From Hydrogenophaga sp. (GTDB lineage Bacteria; Pseudomonadota; Gammaproteobacteria; Burkholderiales; Burkholderiaceae_C): a stretch of 64,000 nt of DNA. The notes under the pieces were generated by a model, which did not search any database, was not told the origin of the DNA, and worked only from the letters and a program-made list of their open reading frames with translations. Within the stretch, counting starts at the first letter, position 1; every line of letters begins with the position of its first letter. The stretch lies in NCBI RefSeq assembly GCF_022844385.1, contig NZ_JALHLX010000001.1, positions 1 to 64,000 on the forward strand, written 5' to 3'. Below, piece by piece: positions 52,982 through 60,844 of this stretch. Both the position numbers and the translations under genes were made by a program.

Positions 52982-54283
52982 TCAAGCCGAGCGCGAGCGC
53001 AGATCCACCACGCGTTTGGCCTTGCCCTGGCTGCGCTCCACACCGCCTTCGGGCTTGAGCTCCACCGCCACGCTGCTGCCCACATACACCTTGACTTCGT
53101 GCTGCAGTTGCTTGGCCGCGGCACGCGCCTCGATGCTCTCGGGCGAGAGCCCGGCACGTGTTTCAACCACCACCGTGAGGTTGTCCATCGGGCCTTCGCG
53201 GGTCAACACACACTGGTAGTGCGCGCTGAGTTCGGGGCGCTTGAGGATCAGCTCTTCGATCTGCGTGGGGAACACGTTGACGCCGCGCACGATCATCATG
53301 TCGTCGCTGCGGCCGGTGATTTTTTCCATGCGGCGCATGGTGCGCGCCGTGCCAGGCAGCAGGCGCGTGAGGTCGCGCGTGCGGTAGCGGATGATGGGCA
53401 GCGCCTCCTTGGTCAGGCTGGTGAAAACCAGCTCGCCCATCTCGCCATCGGCCACGGGTTCACCGGTCTCGGGATCGATGATCTCGGGGTAGAAGTGGTC
53501 CTCCCAGATGGTCGGGCCGTCCTTGGTTTCCACACACTCGTTGGCCACACCCGGCCCCATCACTTCCGACAGGCCATAGATGTCCACCGCATCAATGGCC
53601 ATGCGCGCCTCGATCGCCACGCGCATGTCGTTGGTCCAGGGCTCCGCGCCGAAGATGCCGATGCGCATGCTGCTCTCGCGCGGGTCGATGCCTTGGCGCT
53701 CGAACTCGTCGGCGATGGCCAGCATGTAGCTGGGCGTGACCATGATGATGTCGGGCCGAAAGTCCTGGATCAGCTGCACCTGACGCTCGGTCTGGCCGCC
53801 GCCGAAAGGCACCACGGTGAGACCCAGTTTTTCGGCACCGTAGTGTGCGCCCAGGCCGCCGGTGAACAGGCCATAGCCATAGCTCACATGCACCAGGTCG
53901 CCCGGGCGGGCACCGCTGGCGCGGATGCTGCGCGCCACCACCGTGGCCCAGGTGTCGATGTCTTTCAGCGTGTAACCCACCACCGTGGGCTTGCCGGTGG
54001 TCCCACTGCTGGCATGGATGCGGGCGCACTGCTCACGCGGCACGGCAAACATGCCGAAGGGGTAGCTGTCGCGCAGGTCCCTCTTGGTGGTGAAGGGAAA
54101 CCTCGCGAGATCGGCGAGGCTGCGGCAGTCGTCCGGGTGCACGCCCGCCGCGTCGAACTTGGCGCGGTACACGGGCGAGTTGGCATACGCGTGGCGCAAC
54201 GTGGCCTGCAAGCGCTTGAGCTGCAGGGCGCGCAGTTCGTCGATGCTGGCTTTCTCGATGGGCTCCAGGGGAAAGTGCTTCAT
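52982..54283 (-). CDS. paaK: Phenylacetate-CoA ligase
   Basis: A 433-residue adenylate-forming enzyme that activates phenylacetate to phenylacetyl-CoA, the entry step of aerobic phenylacetate degradation. Seen: FPFTTKRDLRDSYPFGMFAV, the P-loop IHASSGTTGKPTVVGYT, YGLSEVMGPGVANECVE, YRTRDLTRLLPGTARTMRRMEKITGRSDDMMIVRGVNVFP (split in adenylation-domain blocks) and the C-terminal hinge. Third gene of paaG-paaI-paaK; overlaps paaI by 4 bases. Confidence 0.96.
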   Translation of the reverse strand: MKHFPLEPIEKASIDELRALQLKRLQATLRHAYANSPVYRAKFDAAGVHPDDCRSLADLARFPFTTKRDLRDSYPFGMFAVPREQCARIHASSGTTGKPTVVGYTLKDIDTWATVVARSIRASGARPGDLVHVSYGYGLFTGGLGAHYGAEKLGLTVVPFGGGQTERQVQLIQDFRPDIIMVTPSYMLAIADEFERQGIDPRESSMRIGIFGAEPWTNDMRVAIEARMAIDAVDIYGLSEVMGPGVANECVETKDGPTIWEDHFYPEIIDPETGEPVADGEMGELVFTSLTKEALPIIRYRTRDLTRLLPGTARTMRRMEKITGRSDDMMIVRGVNVFPTQIEELILKRPELSAHYQCVLTREGPMDNLTVVVETRAGLSPESIEARAAAKQLQHEVKVYVGSSVAVELKPEGGVERSQGKAKRVVDLRSRSA

Positions 54284-54717
54284 GCGTCCTCCGGGAAGAC
54301 AGTGCCCTGGATGGTGGCGCTCTTGCCGCGGAACATCGCGACCACCTCACCACGCTGGTTGGTCACCCGCATGTCGTAAATGCCGTGGCGGCCGCTGAGG
54401 GTTTGCTCCACGCCGTCGCAGGTGAGCACATCACCCTCGTGCGCAGGCCGCAAAAATTCGATGCTGCAGCCCGCGGCGACCGCGTTCTTGTTGTGGCTGT
54501 TACAGGCGAATGCAAAGGTGGAATCGGCCAGTGTGAAGATGAAACCGCCGTGGCAGATCTGATGTCCGTTGAGGTGCAGCGGTTTGACTTGCATGCGCAT
54601 CACCGCAAGACCGGGCTCACAGCTCAGCAGCTCCATGCCCATGGTGTCCTTGCTCGCGGTATCGACCGCGAACATGGTTTGGCCTACCCGGGTCGCTCGT
54701 TCGTGTGGGCTCATCAT
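54280..54717 (-). CDS. paaI: Hydroxyphenylacetyl-CoA thioesterase PaaI
   Basis: A 145-residue hotdog-fold thioesterase that frees CoA from dead-end ring-hydroxylated phenylacetyl-CoA intermediates. The active-site strand-helix is NGHQICHGGFIFTLADSTFAFACNSHN, with the C-terminal GRHGIYDMRVTNQRGEVVAMFRGKS. Start and stop overlap paaG and paaK by 4 bases each, so all three are tightly coupled. Confidence 0.95.
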   Translation of the reverse strand: MMSPHERATRVGQTMFAVDTASKDTMGMELLSCEPGLAVMRMQVKPLHLNGHQICHGGFIFTLADSTFAFACNSHNKNAVAAGCSIEFLRPAHEGDVLTCDGVEQTLSGRHGIYDMRVTNQRGEVVAMFRGKSATIQGTVFPEDA

Positions 54718-55508
54718 TCCCCCTTGAACTGCGCCGGGCGTTTTTCGCGGAACGCCATCACGCCTTCGATGTAGTCGTGGGTTTTGCCCAGCGCCGACTG
54801 TGTGTCGCGCTCCACATCCAGCTGCTGGCTCAGGGTGCGTGTGGAGGCGTCGCGCAAGAGCGCACGTGTGGCCACCAGTGCGCGGGTCGGCATGGCGGCG
54901 AGTTTGCTGGCCATGGCCAGGGAGGCGCCCACGCAGTCATCGCTCACCTCCCAGATCATTCCCCACTCCTTCGCCTGGGTGGCCGGCAGCTTGTCGCCAG
55001 TCAGGGCCAGCGCCATGGCGCGCGCCAGGCCCAGTCGCTCCACCAGGAGCCAACTTCCACCCGCGTCGGGCACGAGGCCGATCTTGCTGAAGGCCTGGAT
55101 GAAGCTTGCGCCGGTGGCGGCGATCGCAATGTCGCAGCACATGGCCAGCGACGCGCCCGCGCCCGCTGCCACGCCGTTGACCGCCGCAATGGTGGGCATG
55201 CGCAGGCCTTGCAGGCGCCGCGCGGTGGGGTTGAAGGCCTGCTCGATCACCGGGCCGGGGTCGGCGCGCTGCACCAGGTCGGGACCGGGCTCAAAATCGA
55301 ACTCGGCCAGGTCGGCCCCGGCGCAGAAACCGCGCCCGGCGCCGGTGATCACCAGAGCGCGCACCACCGGGTTGGCTTCTGCACGGTCCAGCGCGGCCCA
55401 CAGGTCGTGGTGCATCTGGCGCGTGAAGCTGTTGAGCGCATCGGGTCGGTTGAGCGTGACCAGGGCCACGGCCCCGCGCTCTTCATACAAGACGGTGGCT
55501 TCTGACAT
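54714..55508 (-). CDS. paaG: 2-(1,2-epoxy-1,2-dihydrophenyl)acetyl-CoA isomerase
   Basis: A 264-residue crotonase-fold enzyme that turns the ring epoxide of phenylacetyl-CoA into the seven-membered oxepin and also acts later in the pathway. Seen: [15 protein letters not shown], the oxyanion segment [20 protein letters not shown] and [41 protein letters not shown], with the PaaG-type Asp in place of the hydratase Glu. First gene of the minus-strand paa unit, divergent from an enoyl-CoA hydratase over a TetR-type palindrome. Confidence 0.93.
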   Translation of the reverse strand: MSEATVLYEERGAVALVTLNRPDALNSFTRQMHHDLWAALDRAEANPVVRALVITGAGRGFCAGADLAEFDFEPGPDLVQRADPGPVIEQAFNPTARRLQGLRMPTIAAVNGVAAGAGASLAMCCDIAIAATGASFIQAFSKIGLVPDAGGSWLLVERLGLARAMALALTGDKLPATQAKEWGMIWEVSDDCVGASLAMASKLAAMPTRALVATRALLRDASTRTLSQQLDVERDTQSALGKTHDYIEGVMAFREKRPAQFKGE

Positions 55509-55569
55509 GGCGGTGGGTCTCCTCGGCTGGCGGTGGGTGTTCGGTGGATGGCTCGGCGGTGCAATTTAC

Positions 55570-55597
55570 CATTCGCCAACCAATCGGTCGGTGAATG
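55570..55597. promoter_or_regulatory. Palindromic operator between divergent phenylacetate genes (TetR/PaaR-type candidate)
   Basis: CATTCGCCAACC (55570-55581) and GGTCGGTGAATG (55586-55597) form an inverted repeat with 10 of 12 positions paired around AATC. It lies between paaG (minus) and the enoyl-CoA hydratase (plus), 61 bases from the paaG start. Length and symmetry fit a TetR-family repressor such as PaaR, which responds to phenylacetyl-CoA; no paaR gene is in the window. Confidence 0.6.
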
Positions 55598-55619
55598 TTT
55601 TCCCTCGGTACCCCACCGC

Positions 55620-55625
55620 TATAGT
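55620..55625 (+). promoter_or_regulatory. Candidate -10 element for the enoyl-CoA hydratase gene
   Basis: TATAGT lies 40 bases before the ATG at 55666 and 22 bases after the palindrome at 55570-55597, so a bound repressor would cover the -35 region. No good -35 consensus is visible. Confidence 0.4.
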
Positions 55626-55665
55626 GGACAGCTTTCCAGCCCCCACCGACACCCGAGGAGACCCC

Positions 55666-56454
55666 ATGACCCCCACCACAGCGCCCGAATGCATCACCGT
55701 CCGTACCGAAGGCCGTGTCGGCATCGTCACTCTCAACCGCCCCAAACAACTCAACGCCCTGAACAACCAGCTGATGGACGAGCTAGGCGCCGCACTCAAG
55801 GCCTTCGATGCCGATGACGACATCGGCTGCATGATCCTGACCGGCAGCGAGAAGGCGTTTGCCGCCGGAGCCGACATCGGTGCCATGGCCAGCTACACCT
55901 TTGCCGACGTCTACAAGGGCGACTACATCACGCGCAACTGGGAAACCATCCGCAGCATCCGCAAGCCCGTGATCGGCGCGGTGAGCGGCTTCGCCCTCGG
56001 TGGTGGCTGCGAGCTGGCAATGATGTGCGACTTCATCATCGCCGCCGACAACGCAAAGTTCGGCCAGCCCGAGATCAAGCTGGGCATCATTCCTGGCGCC
56101 GGCGGCACGCAGCGCCTGCCGCGCGCGGTCGGCAAATCCAAGGCCATGGACATGGTGCTCACCGCCCGCATGATGGACGCCACCGAGGCCGAACGTGCGG
56201 GCCTGGTGAGCCGCGTGGTGCCGCTGGAGAAGTTGATGGACGAAGCCCTGGGCGCTGCGCTCATCATTTGCGGTTTCTCGCTGCCCAGCGTGATGGCGGC
56301 CAAGGAGTCGGTCAACCGCGCGTTCGAGGGCTCGTTGTCCGATGGCGTGATGTTCGAGCGCCGCATCTTCCACGCGCTGTTCGCCACCGCGGACCAGAAG
56401 GAAGGCATGGACGCGTTTGTGAACAAGCGCAAGGCCGAGTTCAAGCACCAGTAA
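55666..56454 (+). CDS. Enoyl-CoA hydratase, paaF-like
   Basis: A 262-residue crotonase-family enzyme that adds water to trans-2-enoyl-CoA. Seen: [18 protein letters not shown], oxyanion [11 protein letters not shown], and the two catalytic Glu segments [13 protein letters not shown] and [21 protein letters not shown]. It could be PaaF of phenylacetate breakdown given the shared operator with paaG, or a general short-chain hydratase; the sequence alone does not decide. Start at 55666 after a GAGGAG ribosome site. Confidence 0.92.
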   Translation: MTPTTAPECITVRTEGRVGIVTLNRPKQLNALNNQLMDELGAALKAFDADDDIGCMILTGSEKAFAAGADIGAMASYTFADVYKGDYITRNWETIRSIRKPVIGAVSGFALGGGCELAMMCDFIIAADNAKFGQPEIKLGIIPGAGGTQRLPRAVGKSKAMDMVLTARMMDATEAERAGLVSRVVPLEKLMDEALGAALIICGFSLPSVMAAKESVNRAFEGSLSDGVMFERRIFHALFATADQKEGMDAFVNKRKAEFKHQ

Positions 56455-56567
56455 TGGCGCAGCGCGGCGGTGGGGAAGCACATGCTGTAACACGGCGAAA
56501 CTTGCACAGGCGTATAACCATTGGCACACAGCAGTACACCGAAAGGCAACAAGTCGGGGCTGCGTGG

Positions 56568-56584
56568 GCATGCCATTGGCATGC
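56568..56584. promoter_or_regulatory. Perfect 17-base palindrome in the HiPIP leader
   Basis: GCATGCCA, a central T, then TGGCATGC: an 8-bp perfect inverted repeat, 27 bases before the ATG of the HiPIP gene. It may be an operator or a leader hairpin; no regulator can be assigned. Confidence 0.45.
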
Positions 56585-56611
56585 ATCTCTTTCACAACAC
56601 AGGAAATCCCC

Positions 56612-57028
56612 ATGACCACCCGCCGACTCTTTTTGATGATGGTGCCCGTGACTGGCGCCGCATTCGCCGCCGCTTGCTCCAAACAGGAAGAACCCGCTGC
56701 AGCCGCTCCGGCCCCAGCGCCCGCTCCTGCTCCGGCCGAACCTCCCGCCGCTGCCGCGCCCGCGCCAGCCGCCCCCGAGGCAGCGCCGGCAGCTGCCGGC
56801 CCGATGGTTGAAGCCACCGATCCCACCGCCGTTGCACTGGGCTACGTGGCTGTTGCGGCCAACGCCGACAAGGCGAAATACCCCAATTTTGTGGACGGCA
56901 GCAACTGCGCCAACTGCGCGCTGTACCAAGGCGCAGCTGGCTCTGAAGCCGGCCCTTGCCCATTGTTTGCAGGCAAGCAGGTGGCCGCAGCCGGCTGGTG
57001 CGCATCATGGGTCAAGAAGACAACCTGA
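56612..57028 (+). CDS. High-potential iron-sulfur protein (HiPIP), Tat-exported, with Ala/Pro-rich tether
   Basis: A 138-residue periplasmic electron carrier. The four cluster ligands are C99 and C102 (CANC), C116 and C130, with 13 residues between each later pair, the HiPIP spacing. The N-terminus MTTRRLFLMM followed by a hydrophobic stretch is a Tat-type signal, expected because HiPIPs are exported folded. C22 after AAA may be a lipidation site. Residues about 28-63 are almost only Ala, Pro and Glu, a flexible tether not found in classic short HiPIPs. It could pass electrons between the bc1 complex and an oxidase. Monocistronic, with a palindrome in its leader. Confidence 0.92.
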   Translation: MTTRRLFLMMVPVTGAAFAAACSKQEEPAAAAPAPAPAPAPAEPPAAAAPAPAAPEAAPAAAGPMVEATDPTAVALGYVAVAANADKAKYPNFVDGSNCANCALYQGAAGSEAGPCPLFAGKQVAAAGWCASWVKKTT

Positions 57029-57094
57029 GCGACCTGTTTGCGGCCCGGCAGCGTCCAGGCCGGGCTTTGATTTGAGCTACAATCCCGCCTCGTT

Positions 57095-57171
57095 GGTGAT
57101 ATAGCTCAGTTGGTTAGAGCGCAGCATTCATAATGCTGATGTCGGTGGTTCAAGTCCACCTATCACCACCA
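57095..57171 (+). tRNA. tRNA-Met (CAU), elongator type
   Basis: A 77-base tRNA with encoded CCA (57169-57171). Acceptor stem GGTGATA pairs with TATCACC; D-arm GCTCAGTTGGTTAGAGC; anticodon stem CAGCA/TGCTG with loop TTCATAA (anticodon CAT at 57129-57131); T-arm GGTGG-TTCAAGT-CCACC. The acceptor lacks the 1:72 mismatch of initiators, so it is elongator Met. A tRNA-Ile with CAT and lysidine is possible but the body resembles betaproteobacterial tRNA-Met. A strong terminator follows. Confidence 0.93.
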
Positions 57172-57180
57172 ACATTCAAG

Positions 57181-57212
57181 AAGCGGGCTCTGGCAACAGA
57201 GCCCGCTTTTTT
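57181..57212 (+). terminator. Rho-independent terminator after tRNA-Met
   Basis: AGCGGGCTCTG (57182-57192) pairs perfectly with CAGAGCCCGCT (57197-57207) around GCAA, followed by a T-run to 57212. It ends the tRNA transcript before yaeQ. Confidence 0.93.
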
Positions 57213-57251
57213 CATGGCGCACGCCGTTGCGGCCCTCACAGACGGATCTCC

Positions 57252-57812
57252 ATGGCCATCAAGTCCACCATCTTCAAGGCGAACCTGCAGATCGCCGACA
57301 TCGATCACAGCTACTACGCCGACCACGCACTCACGCTGGCCCGCCACCCCAGCGAGACTGACGAACGCATGATGGTGCGCCTGGTGGCGCTGGCCATTCA
57401 CGCCCACGAATTGCAGGACACCTGCCGCGGTGACGGCACGTTGGCCTTCGGCACTGGCCTGTCCGATCCGGACGACCCGGACGTCTCGCTCACCGATTTC
57501 ACCGGTCGCAAGCGCCTGTGGATCGAGGTCGGCCAGCCCGAAGACAAGCCCCTGGCCAAAGCCTGCAGCAAGGCCGACGCGGTGGTGCTCTACGCGTTTG
57601 GCAGCGCAGCCGATGTGTGGTGGCGCGGCATCCAGACCAAGCTCACGCGGCTGGACCGGCTGCAGGTCTGGCGCCTGCCGACCGAGGTGGCGCCCGCCCT
57701 GGCCCAGATGGCCGAACGCAGCATGCAGCTGCAGGCCACCGTGCAGGAGGGTGTGCTCACGCTCTCCGGCGAACGCGGCAGCGTGGCGGTGGAGCCGATC
57801 CGCTGGAAGTGA
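57252..57812 (+). CDS. YaeQ family protein
   Basis: A 186-residue cytoplasmic protein with a PD-(D/E)XK-like YaeQ fold. Landmarks: MAIKSTIFKANLQIADIDHSYYADHALTLARHPSETDERMMVRLVA at the start (cut into shorter conserved blocks), LWIEVGQPEDKPLAKACSKADAVVLY, and the C-terminal SGERGSVAVEPIRWK. Its cellular role is not settled; enteric YaeQ was linked to hemolysin transcription. It starts 40 bases after the tRNA terminator, so it must have its own promoter. Convergent with the lipocalin gene. Confidence 0.92.
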   Translation: MAIKSTIFKANLQIADIDHSYYADHALTLARHPSETDERMMVRLVALAIHAHELQDTCRGDGTLAFGTGLSDPDDPDVSLTDFTGRKRLWIEVGQPEDKPLAKACSKADAVVLYAFGSAADVWWRGIQTKLTRLDRLQVWRLPTEVAPALAQMAERSMQLQATVQEGVLTLSGERGSVAVEPIRWK

Positions 57813-57838
57813 AGCACGAGACGTGAGGTGTGGGTCGA

Positions 57839-58408
57839 TCAGCTGTCACTGCGCCGGTGCTCGACCCAGATGAGTTCGTTCGTCTTCACGCCCAGTCGCG
57901 CGGCCTGGGCCACGAGCTGCTCGCGTACACCCGGCGGCAGTTGTTTGTCGCGCGCCAGGATCCACAGATAGTCCGTGTTGGGGCCGATCACCATGGCCCA
58001 GCGGTAGCCGGGGTCGAGTGCGATCACGTGGTAACCGCCATAGAACGGCCCGAAGAACGAGACCTTGAGCGAGGCGGTGTTGGTGTCGCCGGTGAACAGG
58101 GCCTTGCCCACCGCCTCTTTCCATTCGCCCTTTTCGGTGTTGAACCCACGGTTGATCACGGCCACGCTGCCATCGGCCTCGAGCCGGTAGGTGGCGTTCA
58201 CGTCGCTCAGGCCGCGCTCGAAGCTGTGGTCCAGCCGGGCGATCTCGAACCACTGGCCGGCGTAGCGCTTCACGTCAAAGGGGCTCACCACGGTCACGCC
58301 GTCGGGCGGCGAAGTGCACGCATTGAGCAAGGGAAGGATGGCCAGGCACAAGACCAGTACAGTGCGCGACCACCAGCGGTGCACAGGGAGGGGAGATGCA
58401 GGGCGCAT
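57839..58408 (-). CDS. Outer-membrane lipocalin (Blc-like)
   Basis: A 189-residue lipoprotein with the lipobox LLNAC (C31). The lipocalin motifs follow: DVKRYAGQWFEIARLDHSFERGLSDVNATY, the middle AVINRGFN, SFFGPFYGGYHVIALDPGYRWAMVIGP, and the end LGVKTNELIWVEH. Blc-type proteins bind fatty acids or lysophospholipids and help keep the envelope sound under stress. Divergent from a small membrane-protein gene. Confidence 0.93.
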   Translation of the reverse strand: MRPASPLPVHRWWSRTVLVLCLAILPLLNACTSPPDGVTVVSPFDVKRYAGQWFEIARLDHSFERGLSDVNATYRLEADGSVAVINRGFNTEKGEWKEAVGKALFTGDTNTASLKVSFFGPFYGGYHVIALDPGYRWAMVIGPNTDYLWILARDKQLPPGVREQLVAQAARLGVKTNELIWVEHRRSDS

Positions 58409-58514
58409 GAGGGGCTTCTCGCAGGTTCGTGGACAAGTTTCATTGTGCGCCGTACATTGAAGCGCAGCTCCTCACGGGGCCAATGCCCCACTCTTCTCAA
58501 CCGGCCCGATCACC

Positions 58515-58862
58515 ATGTCGATGTTCAACCAGCTCCCCGGGTTCGTGCGCACACCCGCCGGGCTGGAGCGCGTGATCCTGCGCCGCATGCCCAAGGCCTT
58601 TCTGCTGAGCGCCCTGCTGCCGGCGCTGGCCGCGCTGTCGGCCCGCTGGTTCGACTGGAGCGGCAGCGAGGCCGCGGTGGCCGCGAGCATCCAGATGGTG
58701 GACTTCGTGGCGATCGGCGTGGTGCTGCTGCTCTGGACCCTGCTGCTCACCCTGGCCATCGGCGCTTTCATCGTCATGGTGATGAAAGGCCCGGCTTATG
58801 TCGCCGATGGCTATCCGCTGGTGGAGTCGGACCGGCCGCTGGACGGCCCGCGCCGGCCGTGA
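58515..58862 (+). CDS. Small membrane protein of unknown function
   Basis: A 115-residue protein with two hydrophobic segments (about residues 29-45 and 60-92, the latter long enough to hold one or two helices: VDFVAIGVVLLLWTLLLTLAIGAFIVMVM). It ends in a polar, proline-rich tail. Not recognised by name. It is divergent from the lipocalin and followed by a small exported protein. Codon use is like that of neighbours, so I think it is real. Confidence 0.72.
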   Translation: MSMFNQLPGFVRTPAGLERVILRRMPKAFLLSALLPALAALSARWFDWSGSEAAVAASIQMVDFVAIGVVLLLWTLLLTLAIGAFIVMVMKGPAYVADGYPLVESDRPLDGPRRP

Positions 58863-58961
58863 AGGGTCTTCGGCGGCAAGGGGCGTGAGACAATCGCGTC
58901 CTCCTGCCCAACGGCCTTCGTGACCGTTTCGGCCCCTCCCCACAGCCTCTGGACACACACC

Positions 58962-59363
58962 ATGAACCGCTGCCCACCCTCCATCCGTTCCGGCCTGCTC
59001 ACAGCGCTGCTGATCGCCCTGCCCTTCACCGCCCAGGCCCAGTCGGGCACACGCGACTTCCCCGCCAAGGCCCTGCGCGGCACCCTGGTGGTGGTGCAGC
59101 CGCCGAACGTGACCATGGACGACCGTGCCACGCGGCTGTCGCCCGGCGCGCGCATTTACAACACCAACAACTCGCTGGTGATGTCCGCTTCGCTGCTGAA
59201 CAAGGAGGTGGTGGTGAACTACACGCTGGACCTGCGCGACCAGATCCAGAACGTGTGGATCCTCACCGAGGCCGAGGCCAAGGAAAAACGCGCCGGCTTC
59301 GGCGTGCAACGCAACTTCGTGTTCGAGTCGCTGCAGCCCAAGCCGGCCGCCAGCACCAACTGA
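58962..59363 (+). CDS. Small exported hypothetical protein
   Basis: A 133-residue protein with a signal peptide ending in AQAQS (cleavage near residue 26). The mature part (FPAKALRGTLVVVQPPNVTMDDRATRLSPGARIYNTNNSLVMSASLLNKEVVVNYTLD, in shorter blocks) is beta-rich and free of Cys; no domain is recognised. Probably periplasmic. Start at 58962. A long GC-rich hairpin without T-run lies between it and miaB. Confidence 0.78.
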   Translation: MNRCPPSIRSGLLTALLIALPFTAQAQSGTRDFPAKALRGTLVVVQPPNVTMDDRATRLSPGARIYNTNNSLVMSASLLNKEVVVNYTLDLRDQIQNVWILTEAEAKEKRAGFGVQRNFVFESLQPKPAASTN

Positions 59364-59468
59364 AGCGCCCACCACCGCGCGCCGGCATGGCCGGCGGTGG
59401 TCACCCCGTTTCTCTCTGCGCCCGGCGCGGGCACCGCCTTTGTGAAGCCGGTGCCACAGGAGCTTTCC

Positions 59469-60830
59469 ATGAGCAAAAAAGTTTTTATCAAGACCTTCGG
59501 CTGCCAGATGAACGAGTACGACTCGGACAAGATGGCCGATGTGATGCACGCCGCGCAAGGCTATGAGCCCACGCAGGACGTGGAAGAGGCCGACCTGATC
59601 CTCTTCAACACCTGCTCGGTGCGCGAGAAGGCCCAGGAAAAGGTGTTCAGCGACCTCGGGCGCGTGAAGCACCTGAAAGACAAGGGCGTGCTGATCGGCG
59701 TGGGCGGCTGCGTGGCCAGCCAGGAGGGTGCCGACATCATCAAGCGCGCTCCGTATGTGGACGTGGTGTTCGGCCCGCAGACGCTGCACCGCCTGCCCGA
59801 GCTGCTGAACCGGCGCGCGCGCCTGGCCGTGCCGCAAGTCGACATCAGCTTCCCCGAGATCGAGAAGTTCGACCACCTGCCGCCGGCCAAGGTGGACGGT
59901 GGTGCGGCCTACGTGAGCATCATGGAAGGCTGCTCCAAATACTGCAGCTACTGCGTGGTGCCCTACACCCGGGGCGAAGAGGTCAGCCGCCCGTTTGATG
60001 ACGTGCTGGTGGAAGTGGCGGGTCTGGCCGACCAGGGCGTGAAAGAGGTGACGCTGCTCGGCCAGAACGTGAACGCCTACCGCGGCACCATGGGTGACAG
60101 CGGAGAGATCGCAGACTTCGCGCTGCTGCTCGAGTACGTGGCCGACATCCCCGGCATCGAGCGCCTGCGCTTCACCACCAGCCACCCCAACGAGTTCACG
60201 CCGCGCCTGATCGAGGCCTATGCCAAGATCCCCAAGCTGGTGAACCACCTGCACCTGCCGGTGCAGCACGGCAGCGACCGCATCCTCATGGCCATGAAGC
60301 GCGGCTACACCGCCATGGAGTTCAAGAGCACGGTGCGCAAGCTGCGCGCGATCCGCCCCGAACTGGTGATGAGCAGCGACTTCATCGTCGGCTTTCCCGG
60401 TGAGACCGACGAGGACTTCGACAAGATGATGAAGCTCATCACCGATGTGGGCTTCGACACCAGCTTCAGCTTCATTTTCAGCCCGCGCCCGGGCACACCC
60501 GCCGCCAATCTGGTGGACGACACGCCGTACGCCGTGAAACTCAAGCGGCTGCAGCACCTGCAGGCCACGATCGAAGAGAACGTGCGCCGCATCAGCGCCA
60601 GCCGCGAAGGCACGGTGCAGCGCATCCTGGTCGAAGGCGCGTCGCGCCGCTCCAGCACCGAGGTGCCCGAGCTCATGGGCCGAACCGAGTGCAACCGCAT
60701 CGTCAACTTCCCCGGTGGCCCGCTGGCCGAGCGTCTGGTGGGCCAGATGGTCGACGTGCGCATCACCGAAGCGCGGCCGCATTCGCTGCGTGCCGAGGTG
60801 CTGACCCACGAGTCCGCGCTGGGCGCCTGA
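59469..60830 (+). CDS. miaB: tRNA-2-methylthio-N6-isopentenyladenosine synthase MiaB
   Basis: A 453-residue radical-SAM methylthiotransferase that adds the methylthio group to i6A37 of tRNAs. The N-terminal UPF0004 domain has [14 protein letters not shown] and [14 protein letters not shown]; the radical-SAM triad is in [18 protein letters not shown]; the C-terminal TRAM domain covers about the last 65 residues. Start at 59469, the conserved [13 protein letters not shown]; no strong Shine-Dalgarno is seen. The kinase gene follows after 14 bases. Confidence 0.97.
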   Translation: MSKKVFIKTFGCQMNEYDSDKMADVMHAAQGYEPTQDVEEADLILFNTCSVREKAQEKVFSDLGRVKHLKDKGVLIGVGGCVASQEGADIIKRAPYVDVVFGPQTLHRLPELLNRRARLAVPQVDISFPEIEKFDHLPPAKVDGGAAYVSIMEGCSKYCSYCVVPYTRGEEVSRPFDDVLVEVAGLADQGVKEVTLLGQNVNAYRGTMGDSGEIADFALLLEYVADIPGIERLRFTTSHPNEFTPRLIEAYAKIPKLVNHLHLPVQHGSDRILMAMKRGYTAMEFKSTVRKLRAIRPELVMSSDFIVGFPGETDEDFDKMMKLITDVGFDTSFSFIFSPRPGTPAANLVDDTPYAVKLKRLQHLQATIEENVRRISASREGTVQRILVEGASRRSSTEVPELMGRTECNRIVNFPGGPLAERLVGQMVDVRITEARPHSLRAEVLTHESALGA

Positions 60831-60844
60831 GACCACCCACTTCT

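Noticed and set aside
59370-59401. Long GC-rich hairpin before miaB
   Set aside because: ACCACCG/CGGTGGT stem with an inner GCCGGC pair, but no T-run; expected by chance fairly often at this base composition.
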